Assembly: GCF_009677585.1 (NCBI RefSeq)
Contig: NZ_WKYV01000042.1
Coordinates: forward strand, 1 to 20,183
Origin: Lactonifactor sp. BIOML-A5
GTDB lineage: Bacteria; Bacillota; Clostridia; Lachnospirales; Lachnospiraceae
DNA length: 20,183 nucleotides
Direction: 5' to 3'
The position numbers were made by a program, and so were the translations under genes. A model generated the notes under the pieces. It was not told the origin of the DNA and ran no database searches. It saw nothing but the letters and a program-made list of their open reading frames with translations. Shown here piece by piece: positions 7,020 to 15,526 of the stretch (its first letter is position 1; each line of letters starts with the position of its first letter).

Positions 7020-7066
7020 TTGCATTTTCTTTCGATGTTTAGTAATATTGTGGGTAGGTATTATTA
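7020..7066 (+). promoter_or_regulatory. Candidate promoter and dyad of the plsX operon
   Basis: TTGCAT (7020-7025) and TAATAT (7043-7048) are 17 bases apart, a plausible but non-consensus sigma-A promoter. An inverted repeat, TAGTAATA (7040-7047) and TATTATTA (7059-7066), with 7 of 8 positions matching and an 11-base spacer, overlaps the -10 box and the start of AGGAGG (7066-7071). It could be an operator or occlude the ribosome site; it does not match the FapR consensus. Confidence 0.4.
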
Positions 7067-7077
7067 GGAGGAAACAC

Positions 7078-8097
7078 ATGGACGAGTTAGTAAAAGTGGC
7101 AGTGGATGCCATGGGCGGAGACAATGCCCCGGCGGAGGCTGTAAAAGGTGCCATAGAAGCAGTGAATGAAAAAGAAAATCTGCAGGTACTCCTGGTAGGA
7201 CAGGCACCGCTGATTGAGAAAGAGCTGGCGGGCTGTACCTACCCCAAGGAAAGAGTAACTATCATACCGGCTGCAGAGGTAATTGAGACCGGAGAACCTC
7301 CGGTAACAGCCATCAGAGGAAAGAAAGATTCTTCCATTGTAGTGGGGATGAAGATGGTCAAGAACCAGGAAGCTGACGCCTTTGTGTCCGCGGGAAGTAC
7401 AGGAGCTGTGCTGGTTGGCGGGCAGGTTTTGGTAGGAAGAATCAAAGGTGTGGAACGCCCCCCTTTGGCACCGCTGATTCCCACCAGGGACGGTGTCTCG
7501 CTTCTGATCGACTGCGGGGCTAATGTGGACGCGCGGCCCTCCCATCTGGTGCAGTTTGCCCGCATGGGATCCGTCTATATGGAACACGTCGTAGGAATCA
7601 GGAACCCCCGTGTGGCGATTGTCAATATCGGTGCGGAGGAGGAGAAGGGCAATGCTCTGGTGAAGGAAACCTTTCCTCTGCTGAAAGAGTGCAGCGATAT
7701 TAACTTTGTGGGAAATATTGAGGCCAGGGACATTCCAAACGGAGATGCCGACGTCATTGTCTGTGAGGCATTTGTGGGAAATGTTATACTGAAATTGTAC
7801 GAAGGTGTGGGCAATACCCTCATATCCAAGATAAAAGGAGCGATGGTATCCAGCTTCCGGGGCAAACTGGGGGCACTTCTGGTGAAGCCCTCACTGAAAA
7901 AGGTGCTGAAAAGCTTTGATGCCAGCCAGTACGGCGGTGCGCCGCTTCTGGGACTGAAAGGACTGGTGGTAAAGTGCCACGGAAGTTCCAAGGCGTCAGA
8001 ATTCAAGAATTCTATTATCCAATGTATTCAATTTAAAAACCAGGATATCAACGGCAAAATCAAAGACCATATTTCTGGTAATGTAGAAGAAAATTAA
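7078..8097 (+). CDS. plsX: Phosphate acyltransferase PlsX
   Basis: PlsX is a peripheral membrane enzyme that converts acyl-ACP and phosphate to acyl-phosphate, the acyl donor for PlsY in phosphatidic acid synthesis. The 339-residue product has the family N-terminus VKVAVDAMGGDNAP and later segments AFVSAGSTGAVL, GVSLLIDCGAN, NIGAEEEKGN, VCEAFVGNVILK and YGGAPLLGL. Its length is close to the family norm. The ATG at 7078 is favoured by AGGAGG (7066-7071) 6 bases upstream; an in-frame TTG at 7048 lies upstream of that ribosome site and is unlikely. It is followed 16 bases later by acpP, whose product carries the acyl chains PlsX uses. Confidence 0.97.
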   Translation: MDELVKVAVDAMGGDNAPAEAVKGAIEAVNEKENLQVLLVGQAPLIEKELAGCTYPKERVTIIPAAEVIETGEPPVTAIRGKKDSSIVVGMKMVKNQEADAFVSAGSTGAVLVGGQVLVGRIKGVERPPLAPLIPTRDGVSLLIDCGANVDARPSHLVQFARMGSVYMEHVVGIRNPRVAIVNIGAEEEKGNALVKETFPLLKECSDINFVGNIEARDIPNGDADVIVCEAFVGNVILKLYEGVGNTLISKIKGAMVSSFRGKLGALLVKPSLKKVLKSFDASQYGGAPLLGLKGLVVKCHGSSKASEFKNSIIQCIQFKNQDINGKIKDHISGNVEEN

Positions 8098-8113
8098 GGG
8101 AGGATTACATGAC

Positions 8114-8344
8114 ATGGAATTGGAAAAGTTACAAAAGATTATTGCAGAGGTATTAAATGTTGATACGGAGGAGATTACACCGGACACTACATTTGTAGAT
8201 GATTTAGGGGCAGATTCCCTTGACATTTTCCAGATCATTATGGGGATTGAAGAGGAATTCGATATTGAGATCCCAACGGAGGAAGCTGAACAGATTGTCT
8301 CAGTGGGCGATGCCGTTGAGCAGATTAAAAAAGCAATCGGATAA
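8114..8344 (+). CDS. acpP: Acyl carrier protein
   Basis: The 76-residue acidic protein is the acyl carrier of type II fatty acid synthesis. The signature DDLGADSLDIFQ contains S35, the attachment site for 4'-phosphopantetheine, within the invariant DSL. The ribosome site GGGAGG (8098-8103) is 10 bases from the chosen ATG. An out-of-frame ATG at 8109 opens a reading frame of only 15 codons and could compete weakly for initiation. The gene sits between plsX and rnc and is followed by an attenuator-like hairpin, which would let acpP be expressed above its downstream neighbours. Confidence 0.97.
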   Translation: MELEKLQKIIAEVLNVDTEEITPDTTFVDDLGADSLDIFQIIMGIEEEFDIEIPTEEAEQIVSVGDAVEQIKKAIG

Positions 8345-8357
8345 TGCTTAGAGAAAC

Positions 8358-8391
8358 AGGGCTGTTGCACTATCTTGGTGCAGCAGCTTTT
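8358..8391 (+). terminator. Attenuator/terminator between acpP and rnc
   Basis: GCTGTTGCAC (8361-8370) pairs with GTGCAGCAGC (8378-8387) with one wobble. The loop is 7 bases and four T follow. The short T-tract suggests partial termination, consistent with abundant acpP and sparse rnc/smc/ftsY transcripts. Confidence 0.7.
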
Positions 8392-8431
8392 CTGATAAAG
8401 GATATCTGAAGAACAGAAAAAGGAGAGAACT

Positions 8432-9121
8432 ATGGGACGTTACGACGGACTGCTGGAGCTGGAGCGTATCATCGGATACACTTTTCAGGACATGGAGCTT
8501 CTGAACCAGGCGCTGATACACAGCTCCTTTACCAATGAACACAGAATGGATAAGCTTTATAACAATGAACGTCTGGAATTTTTAGGCGACGCGGTGCTGG
8601 AGGTGGTTACCAGCGAATTTTTATATCTGAATTACCCGAACCAGCCGGAGGGAGAACTGACAAAAAAGCGCGCAAGTCTGGTATGTGAGCCTACCCTTGC
8701 ATTCTGCGGCCGGGAGCTGTCTCTGGGCAGGTACCTGAGATTGGGAAAGGGTGAGGATGCCACAGGTGGAAGAACGCGGGACTCCATTATCTCAGACGCT
8801 GTGGAGGCTGTCATTGGAGCTATCTATTTGGATGGTGGTTTTGCTAATGCAAAAGAGTTTATTCTGGCCCACGTGCTCAATGACGTGGAGCACAAACAGC
8901 TCTTTTATGATAGCAAGACTACCCTGCAGGAAATTGTCCAGGGGGAATACACATCAGAAGTAGTATATGTACTGACAAAGGAAGAAGGCCCGGATCACAA
9001 TAAGACCTTTACCGTGGAGGCGCAGCTGGAAGGAAAAGTCATCGGGCACGGACAGGGAAGGACGAAAAAGGCCGCAGAACAACAGGCTGCCTATAATGCC
9101 ATCCGCTTACTAAAAAAATAG
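8432..9121 (+). CDS. rnc: Ribonuclease III
   Basis: RNase III cleaves double-stranded RNA, processing the rRNA precursor and some mRNAs. The 229-residue product has the catalytic signature NERLEFLGDAV (45-55: E46, E49 and D53 correspond to the metal-binding acids) and the second acidic site SDAVEAVIGAIYLDGG (D122, E125). A double-stranded RNA-binding domain follows from about 155 to the end, with a typical terminal helix (TKKAAEQQAAYNAIRLL). The ATG follows an AAAGGAGAG ribosome site. It precedes smc by 11 bases, the common Firmicute arrangement. Confidence 0.97.
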   Translation: MGRYDGLLELERIIGYTFQDMELLNQALIHSSFTNEHRMDKLYNNERLEFLGDAVLEVVTSEFLYLNYPNQPEGELTKKRASLVCEPTLAFCGRELSLGRYLRLGKGEDATGGRTRDSIISDAVEAVIGAIYLDGGFANAKEFILAHVLNDVEHKQLFYDSKTTLQEIVQGEYTSEVVYVLTKEEGPDHNKTFTVEAQLEGKVIGHGQGRTKKAAEQQAAYNAIRLLKK

Positions 9122-9132
9122 GCAGGTGAAGT

Positions 9133-12100
9133 ATGTATCTTAAAAGTATTGACGTGCAGGGATTCAAGTCCTTTGCCAACAAAATAACCTTTGAATTCCA
9201 CAACGGAATCACCGGTATCGTGGGTCCAAACGGCAGCGGAAAAAGCAATGTGGCCGATGCGGTGCGCTGGGTTCTGGGGGAGCAGAGCGCCAAGCAGCTT
9301 CGCGGGGGGAACATGCAGGATGTTATCTTTTCCGGAACAGAGACCAGGAAACCCCTGGGTTTCGCCTATGTGGCCATTACCCTGGACAACTCTGACCACC
9401 AGCTTCCCATTGATTATGAGGAGGTAACGGTGGCCAGGCGTCTGTACCGTTCCGGTGAGAGCGAATATCTTTTAAACGGGACCTCCTGCAGGCTGAAGGA
9501 TGTGAATGAACTTTTTTACGATACCGGTATCGGAAAGGAAGGATATTCCATCATTGGCCAGGGACAGATTGACAAGATCTTAAGCGGAAAGCCGGAGGAG
9601 AGAAGAGAACTCTTTGATGAAGCCGCGGGAATCGTCAAGTTCAAGAGACGTAAGGCCACTGCCCTGAAAAAACTGGAGGAGGAGCAGCAGAACCTGACCC
9701 GTGTCAATGATATTTTATCTGAGCTGTCCAGGCAGCTGGGACCCCTGGAACGGCAGTCAGAGACTGCGAAGATTTATCTGAAGAAAAAGGATGAATTAAA
9801 GCAGCTGGATATCAATATGTTTCTGCTGGAGATGGAGCACAGCAAGAGCCAGCTGCAGGAGATAGAGCAGAAATATAGGATAGCCAGAGATGACCTTTCG
9901 GAGACGCAGGAGGCGTTCGCTATCACAAAAACTGAGTACGAGAAGGCAGAAGCTGAGCTGGAGCAGCTGGATCTCAGAATTGAGAAGGCCAGGGAAGAGG
10001 CCGGCCAGAAAGCTCTTATGAAGCAGCAGCTGGAAGGAGAGATTAATGTTCTCCGGGAGCAGATTAATACGGCCCGGATGAATGACGAGCATTTCCAGAA
10101 CCGCGCCCTGGAGATTAAAAGTGAGATTGAAAAGAAAAAAGAGGATATCACAGAGCTTGAAGGGCAGAAGGCAGATCTTAAACGGGAGATAGCAGCGGTA
10201 AGCGCCGGACAGACAGAGAAGCAGAAGTCGTACGACAGCCTGGCCGGTGATATCACAGAGCTTCTGGAGAAGATGGAGGAGGCAAAAAGTGAAATCATTG
10301 AGCTGCTGAATCAGAAATCTTCTATAAAGGGGAAACTGCAGCGATTTGAGGCCATGCGGGAACAGATTTCCATTCGCAAGGCAGAGCTGAACAAGCAGAT
10401 CCTGATTTTAAAGAGCCAGGAAAACGAGCAGGAACAGATTCAGAAGGAACAGGAAGAAGAACTTGCCCGGCTGGGAAAAGAGATTCAGAAGTATACAGGG
10501 GAGAGCCAAAATACGGAAGCAGAGATTCAGAAGCTCCAGACTCTGATAGCCAAAGGCGGCAGGGAGATGGAGATCGGGCAGACTGCCTATCACAGAGAGG
10601 CTTCCAGGCTGGAATCCTTAAAAAACCTCACGGAGCGGTATGACGGCTACGGCAATAGTATCCGCAGGGTGATGGAGCAGAAAAAGAATCAGCCGGGGAT
10701 CAAAGGTGTGGTGGCGGATCTCATTAAGGTAGACAAGAGATATGAAACTGCCATAGAAACTGCTCTGGGAGGAAGCATTCAGAATATTGTAGCGGATAAT
10801 GAAAATACGGCCAAGACAATGATTTCCTTCCTGAAAAAGAACCGGTACGGAAGGGCGACCTTTCTTCCTCTGACCAGTATGGCCCAGAATAAAAAGGCTA
10901 TGGTGAACCAGGAGGCCCGAAAGGAGCCGGGTGTGATCGGCGTGGCCAGTGAGCTTGTGCAGGCAGAGCCGGAATACCAGGGGATGATTCATCATCTGCT
11001 GGGGCGGACACTGGTGGTTGACCATATGGATCACGGAATCGCCATTTCCAAAAAGTATCATTACTCCATCCGGATGGTAACCGTGGAAGGAGATCTCCTG
11101 AGTCCGGGCGGTTCCCTCACCGGAGGCGCGTTTAAGAACAGCAGCAATCTTCTGGGGAGAAGAAGAGAGATTGAAGAACTGGAGTCCAGTGTGAAGGCTT
11201 TAAAAGCCGATATGGATCAGATGCAGAAAACGCTGGAGGGTTACAGAAACAGCAGAAATGCCCTCCGGGAGCATCTGGGCAGCCTGGGAGAGAAGCTTCA
11301 GGAGCTGTATCTGGCAGAGAATACTGCCCGGATGAATATGACCTCCGCAGAGGAACGGTACGCGGGGATCCGGGAACGATATACCAGACTGGGCCAGGAG
11401 GCCAAAGAGATTGAGACGCAGATGTCTGAGATTGCGGACAGCAGCGGTTCCATTCAGGGAGAGATAGATGCATTTGACCTGAGAGAGGCAGAACAGAACC
11501 GGATCATTGAGGAAACGCAGAAGCTTCTGGAGGAAAAGCGGGAGGCAGAAGCCCTTCTTTCCAGGGAGCTGGAGGAGATTCACCTGGAAGCTGCCAATCT
11601 GTCCTCAAAAAAGGGATTCCTGGTGCAGAACTTGAACCGTATCACAGAGGAAATAGACAATCTGGAGCAGCAGCTGGCGGATATGGATGTAAATCTGGAG
11701 GAGGGAGCCAAGGATATTGCCAAAAAGGAGAGGGATATCTCTGAGATTCAGAAAACCATAGAGGCTGCTCGGCAGACGGAAGAGGACGATGAGAGGCAGA
11801 TGAAGGAATACCTGGCCAAAAAGGAAGAGATAAATCTTTCCCACAAGTCTTTCTTTCAGAAGCGGGATGAGCTCTCAGGACGCATGAATCTTCTGGACAA
11901 AGAGTGCTTCCGACTGAACGGCCAGAAAGAAAAGCTGGAAGAGTTCCAGGAAAATCAAATCAACTACATGTGGGAAGAGTATGAAATTACACTGGGGCAG
12001 GCCCTGGAAAACCGGCCCGAAGAACTGGGAGAGCGGGGGGCAATCAAGAAGAGCATCGCCGGAATCAAGGATGAGATCCGCAAGCTGGGAGATGTGAATG

Positions 12101-12702
12101 TGAACGCAATTGAAGACTATAAAAATCTTCTGGAGCGCCATACCTTCCTTGCTGCCCAGCATGAGGACCTGGTTAAGGCAGAAGAAACGCTCCTGGGAAT
12201 TATTGAGGAGCTGGACAGCGGGATGCGGAAACAATTTACCGAGAAATTCGCCCAGATCCAGGTGGAATTCGACAAAGCATTCAAGGAACTTTTCGGGGGC
12301 GGCAAGGGAACTCTGGAACTGATGGAAGAGGAGGAGGGGGATGTTCTGGAAGCAGGGATACGGATTATCTCGCAGCCGCCTGGAAAGAAGCTTCAGAATA
12401 TGATGCAGCTTTCCGGAGGGGAAAAGGCTCTCACCGCCATTGCACTGCTTTTTGCCATCCAGAATCTAAAGCCATCTCCCTTCTGTCTTCTGGACGAGAT
12501 CGAGGCTGCTCTGGATGACTCCAACGTAACGAGATATGCACAATATTTACATAAGTTGACAAAGAATACACAATTTATTATTATAACACATAGAAGAGGT
12601 ACCATGACGGCTGCGGACCGTCTCTATGGTATCACCATGCAGGAGAAAGGAATCTCCACGCTGGTGTCTGTCAACTTAATAGAAAATGATTTAGACAAGT
12701 AG
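9133..12702 (+). CDS. smc: Chromosome segregation protein SMC
   Basis: The 1189-residue protein is the ATPase of the bacterial condensin SMC-ScpAB, which organises and segregates the chromosome. It has an N-terminal head with Walker A GPNGSGKS (31-38) and a first coiled-coil arm (about 170-515). The hinge (about 520-680) contains GVVADL, a GGSIQNIVADN segment and GDLLSPGGSLTGG (653-665). A second coiled-coil arm follows, then the C-terminal head with ABC signature LSGGEK (1093-1098) and Walker B LLDE (D1121, E1122). Length and layout are full-size. The AGGTGA ribosome site (9123-9128) precedes the ATG. Partners scpA and scpB are not in the window. Confidence 0.98.
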   Translation: MYLKSIDVQGFKSFANKITFEFHNGITGIVGPNGSGKSNVADAVRWVLGEQSAKQLRGGNMQDVIFSGTETRKPLGFAYVAITLDNSDHQLPIDYEEVTVARRLYRSGESEYLLNGTSCRLKDVNELFYDTGIGKEGYSIIGQGQIDKILSGKPEERRELFDEAAGIVKFKRRKATALKKLEEEQQNLTRVNDILSELSRQLGPLERQSETAKIYLKKKDELKQLDINMFLLEMEHSKSQLQEIEQKYRIARDDLSETQEAFAITKTEYEKAEAELEQLDLRIEKAREEAGQKALMKQQLEGEINVLREQINTARMNDEHFQNRALEIKSEIEKKKEDITELEGQKADLKREIAAVSAGQTEKQKSYDSLAGDITELLEKMEEAKSEIIELLNQKSSIKGKLQRFEAMREQISIRKAELNKQILILKSQENEQEQIQKEQEEELARLGKEIQKYTGESQNTEAEIQKLQTLIAKGGREMEIGQTAYHREASRLESLKNLTERYDGYGNSIRRVMEQKKNQPGIKGVVADLIKVDKRYETAIETALGGSIQNIVADNENTAKTMISFLKKNRYGRATFLPLTSMAQNKKAMVNQEARKEPGVIGVASELVQAEPEYQGMIHHLLGRTLVVDHMDHGIAISKKYHYSIRMVTVEGDLLSPGGSLTGGAFKNSSNLLGRRREIEELESSVKALKADMDQMQKTLEGYRNSRNALREHLGSLGEKLQELYLAENTARMNMTSAEERYAGIRERYTRLGQEAKEIETQMSEIADSSGSIQGEIDAFDLREAEQNRIIEETQKLLEEKREAEALLSRELEEIHLEAANLSSKKGFLVQNLNRITEEIDNLEQQLADMDVNLEEGAKDIAKKERDISEIQKTIEAARQTEEDDERQMKEYLAKKEEINLSHKSFFQKRDELSGRMNLLDKECFRLNGQKEKLEEFQENQINYMWEEYEITLGQALENRPEELGERGAIKKSIAGIKDEIRKLGDVNVNAIEDYKNLLERHTFLAAQHEDLVKAEETLLGIIEELDSGMRKQFTEKFAQIQVEFDKAFKELFGGGKGTLELMEEEEGDVLEAGIRIISQPPGKKLQNMMQLSGGEKALTAIALLFAIQNLKPSPFCLLDEIEAALDDSNVTRYAQYLHKLTKNTQFIIITHRRGTMTAADRLYGITMQEKGISTLVSVNLIENDLDK

Positions 12703-12713
12703 GAGGAGAAAGA

Positions 12714-13661
12714 ATGTCAGAGGAAAAGGAAAAGCGCGGCTTTTTTCGCAGACTGGTGGAAGGCTTATCCAAGACCAGAGACAATATTGTATCCGGCATA
12801 GACTCCATTTTCAGTGGTTTTTCCAGCATTGATGATGATTTCTATGAGGAGATCGAAGAGATACTGGTTATGGGCGATATTGGAATTAATACCACGAATG
12901 CGATTATACAGAACCTGAAGGAACAGGTGGCAGAGAAAAAGATCAAGGAGCCCTCAGAGTGCAAACAGCTCCTGATAGACAGCATTAAAGCGCAGATGGA
13001 TGTGGGGGAGACTGCCTACGAATTCGAAAACCAGAAGTCTGTCGTACTGGTGATCGGCGTCAACGGGGTGGGGAAAACCACTTCTGTGGGAAAGTTGGCC
13101 GGGAAGCTGAAGGATCAGGGAAAAAAAGTAATCCTGGCAGCCGCAGATACCTTCCGTGCGGCGGCTACGGAGCAGCTGAGCCAGTGGGCGAACCGTGCGG
13201 GGGTTGAGATTATCACCGGCCAGAACGGGGCGGACCCGGCAGCTGTTGTCTATGATGCAATTGCGGCTGCAAAGGCAAGAAATGCAGATGTTCTTCTGTG
13301 TGATACGGCAGGAAGACTCCATAACAAGAAAAACCTTATGGCTGAGCTGAAAAAGATTTACCGTATCATCGAAAGAGAGTATGCGGACGCCCATCTGGAG
13401 ACGCTGGTTGTGTTAGACGGAACCACAGGGCAGAACGCCCTGGTGCAGGCCAGACAGTTTAAGGAAGTGGCGGATATTACAGGAATTATTCTTACTAAGC
13501 TGGACGGCACCGCAAAGGGCGGAATTGCTGTGGCAATTCAGGCTGAGCTTGATATCCCGGTGAAGTATATAGGTGTGGGAGAGAGCATCGACGATCTGCA
13601 GAAATTTAATGCAGATGAATTTGTAAATGCATTATTTGATATTAAACAGGAAGAAGGATAA
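12714..13661 (+). CDS. ftsY: Signal recognition particle receptor FtsY
   Basis: FtsY is the membrane-docking GTPase that receives SRP-ribosome complexes for co-translational insertion. The 315-residue protein has a short basic N-terminus followed by the N domain and the G domain. Visible motifs are G1 GVNGVGKTT (115-123), DTFRAAA (145-151), DTAGR (197-201) and [10 protein letters not shown] (261-270). The long acidic A domain of E. coli FtsY is absent, as usual in Firmicutes. A strong AGGAGGAG ribosome site precedes the ATG. The gene lies 11 bases after smc; ylxM and ffh, often next to it, are replaced here by ilvA 4 bases downstream. Confidence 0.98.
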   Translation: MSEEKEKRGFFRRLVEGLSKTRDNIVSGIDSIFSGFSSIDDDFYEEIEEILVMGDIGINTTNAIIQNLKEQVAEKKIKEPSECKQLLIDSIKAQMDVGETAYEFENQKSVVLVIGVNGVGKTTSVGKLAGKLKDQGKKVILAAADTFRAAATEQLSQWANRAGVEIITGQNGADPAAVVYDAIAAAKARNADVLLCDTAGRLHNKKNLMAELKKIYRIIEREYADAHLETLVVLDGTTGQNALVQARQFKEVADITGIILTKLDGTAKGGIAVAIQAELDIPVKYIGVGESIDDLQKFNADEFVNALFDIKQEEG

Positions 13662-13665
13662 GGAT

Positions 13666-14877
13666 ATGTTAACATTAGACAGGTTCGAAGAAGCATCGGA
13701 AGTTGTAAAACAGGTAACCCAGGAGACAAAATTAGTCTACAGCGATTACTTCAGCAGACAGACAGGAAACAAGGTATACCTGAAGCCGGAGAATATGCAG
13801 CTTACAGGGGCCTACAAGCTCAGGGGAGCCTATTACAAAATCAGCACCCTGTCTGAGGAGGAGAGAGAAAAGGGATTGATCACCGCGTCCGCGGGGAATC
13901 ACGCCCAGGGGGTAGCTTATGCCGCCAAGGCCTTTGGCGCCAAGGCAGTCATTGTTATGCCCACCACCACGCCTCTCATTAAAGTGGAGCGCACCAAAAG
14001 CTACGGGGCCGAGGTTGTGCTTTCCGGAGATGTGTATGATGAGGCCTGTGCCAAAGCGTATGAGCTGGCAGAGGAACATGGGTATACCTTTATTCATCCC
14101 TTTGACGATCCGGCGGTTGCCACCGGACAGGGAACCATTGCCATGGAAATTGTAAAGGAGCTTCCGCTGGTAGACTATATACTGGTGCCCATCGGGGGAG
14201 GGGGCCTGGCTACCGGAGTGTCCACTCTGGCAAAGCTTCTGAATCCAAATATAAAGGTGATCGGCGTGGAGCCTGCAGGAGCTAACTGTATGCAGGCATC
14301 TCTGGAAAAAGGGGAAGTGGTAACTCTTCCCAATGTGAATACCATCGCAGACGGCACCGCGGTAAAAACCCCGGGAGAGGTGATTTTCCCCTATATCCAG
14401 CAGAATCTGGACGATATCATTACCGTAGAGGACGATGAGCTCATCGTTGCCTTCCTGGACATGGTGGAAAACCACAAAATGATCGTTGAAAATTCAGGCC
14501 TGCTGACCGTAGCAGCTTTAAAGCATCTTCCTGTGAAAAAGAAAAAGATAGTATCTATCTTAAGCGGGGGCAATATGGATGTGATTACTATGTCATCTGT
14601 GGTACAGCACGGATTGATCCAAAGAGACCGTATCTTTACCGTATCCGTTCTTCTTCCGGATAAGCCAGGGGAACTGGTCCGGGTGGCAAGTGTCATTGCC
14701 GGGGAGCGGGGAAATGTCATCAAGCTGGATCATAACCAGTTTGTAAGCACTAACAGAAGTGCGGCAGTGGAGCTGAAGATTACCCTGGAAGCATTTGGAA
14801 CGGAGCATAAAAAGCAGATTGTAACCGCTCTGGAAAAGGAAGGCTACCGGCCGAAGCTTATCCGGGCGAATCTGTAG
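13666..14877 (+). CDS. ilvA: Threonine ammonia-lyase with C-terminal ACT domain
   Basis: This PLP enzyme deaminates threonine to 2-oxobutanoate, the entry step to isoleucine. The 403-residue product has the fold-type II pattern with Schiff-base lysine K51 in GAYKLRGA, the substrate-binding segment SAGNHAQG and the phosphate-binding loop GGGGLATG. A single ACT domain (about 327-403, with PDKPGELVRVASVI) follows, the short one-ACT form common in Clostridia; allosteric control is expected but its effector is not visible. ATG at 13666 is chosen: it lies 4 bases past the ftsY stop with an AAGGATAAGG-type site upstream. An earlier in-frame start at 13627 would lie inside ftsY. It is the last gene of the cluster. 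Confidence 0.94.
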   Translation: MLTLDRFEEASEVVKQVTQETKLVYSDYFSRQTGNKVYLKPENMQLTGAYKLRGAYYKISTLSEEEREKGLITASAGNHAQGVAYAAKAFGAKAVIVMPTTTPLIKVERTKSYGAEVVLSGDVYDEACAKAYELAEEHGYTFIHPFDDPAVATGQGTIAMEIVKELPLVDYILVPIGGGGLATGVSTLAKLLNPNIKVIGVEPAGANCMQASLEKGEVVTLPNVNTIADGTAVKTPGEVIFPYIQQNLDDIITVEDDELIVAFLDMVENHKMIVENSGLLTVAALKHLPVKKKKIVSILSGGNMDVITMSSVVQHGLIQRDRIFTVSVLLPDKPGELVRVASVIAGERGNVIKLDHNQFVSTNRSAAVELKITLEAFGTEHKKQIVTALEKEGYRPKLIRANL

Positions 14878-14906
14878 CATGTGATTTATGGGATGGGAAT
14901 GAAAAG

Positions 14907-14948
14907 GAGAAGGCAAAGCAACTAACGGCTGCTTTGCCTTCTCTTTTT
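14907..14948 (+). terminator. Strong terminator after ilvA, shared by convergent genes
   Basis: A perfect 14-bp stem (14907-14920 with 14930-14943) encloses a 9-base loop and is followed by TTTTT. An A-rich 5' flank (14902-14905) gives a weaker T-tract on the minus strand, so it can also end the convergent coiled-coil gene. Confidence 0.95.
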
Positions 14949-14985
14949 CTATTTAAAACCCTATGCGCATCTTTTTTTGGGCCTG

Positions 14986-15417
14986 TTAAGCAGGAAAACG
15001 GCCCTCTCTTGCAGTCTCCAGAGCAGCTACCCTCTGTTCCAGGTTGTCCAGAAGATCGGTATGTCTGTTGGTTGTGATTTTGTAAAGCACCACATCATTT
15101 TCTGTCTCCAGAATTTGGTAAAGTTTTTTGTTCAGCTCTATGTGATTCTCGGCTATAATGGAAATATTGCGGTTTGTCACGGTCTCCAGTGTAGAGCTGA
15201 CGGCCCGCTGCCTGGTATCCAGTGTTTCTATGTCCTGTTTGATAGAACGAATATCCTTCTGCACAGTTTCAAGTGAATGCTCCATGGAATCTAAGCGCTT
15301 TTCAAAAGAATCCATGCGCTTTTCAAAAGAATCCATGCGCTTTTCAAAGGAATCCATGCGTCGTTCTAAGGACTTCATGATCTGCAGCATTTCCTGTAAG
15401 ATAGTTTGATCTTCCAT
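14986..15417 (-). CDS. Small coiled-coil protein with tandem heptad repeats
   Basis: The 143-residue protein has no signal peptide or membrane segment. Residues 20-40 are three copies of the heptad RMDSFEK, flanked by diverged copies (RLDSMEH at 41-47). The coiled coil appears to continue through about residue 85. The C-terminal half (ENHIELNKKLYQILETENDV, then a segment with TTNRHTDLLDNLEQRV) is helical and non-repetitive. A parallel oligomer or scaffold is likely, but the function is unknown. The ATG follows an AAAGGAG site on the minus strand (15425-15431) by 7 bases. The gene is separated from the upstream ABC transporter operon by a hairpin and converges on ilvA. Confidence 0.85.
   Translation of the reverse strand: MEDQTILQEMLQIMKSLERRMDSFEKRMDSFEKRMDSFEKRLDSMEHSLETVQKDIRSIKQDIETLDTRQRAVSSTLETVTNRNISIIAENHIELNKKLYQILETENDVVLYKITTNRHTDLLDNLEQRVAALETAREGRFPA
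15299..15361 (-). repeat. 21-bp tandem repeat inside the coiled-coil gene
   Basis: Three adjacent 21-bp units lie at 15299-15319, 15320-15340 and 15341-15361. The first two are identical and the third differs at two positions. A diverged unit adjoins at 15278-15298. Being a multiple of three, each unit adds exactly one heptad, so copy-number change would lengthen or shorten the coiled coil without a frameshift. Confidence 0.95.
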
Positions 15418-15494
15418 TTATCTTCTCCTTTCTGAATTTCCCCCTACGTAAAGAGTAACACAGAAGAACGTCAAAGTAAATCGGACAAAGTACC

Positions 15495-15526
15495 AAAAAG
15501 AATAGTCGGCCTAGTCACTCTATTCT
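15495..15526 (-). terminator. Terminator of the ABC transporter operon (minus strand)
   Basis: Read on the minus strand, AGAATAG (15526-15520) pairs with CTATTCT (15505-15499), followed by a T-tract to 15495. The hairpin begins at the stop codon of the last permease gene. The 7-bp AT-rich stem and 14-base loop make it moderate in strength. Confidence 0.5.

Noticed and set aside
7002..7035. Terminator between the lipoprotein gene and plsX
   Set aside because: Only a short, AT-rich, bulged GAAATG/CATTTTC pairing without a T-tract; read-through is possible but no terminator is supported.
7038..7066. FapR operator before plsX
   Set aside because: The left part resembles TTAGTA but the 17-bp FapR palindrome is not present; spacing and the right half do not match.
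6459..7154. 231-codon minus-strand ORF overlapping the lipoprotein and plsX
   Set aside because: Spans two genes with clear signals and domains on the plus strand; no family features, and it is explained by base composition on the opposite strand.
13732..14475. 247-codon minus-strand ORF inside ilvA
   Set aside because: Entirely antisense to a well-supported enzyme gene, with no recognisable domain.
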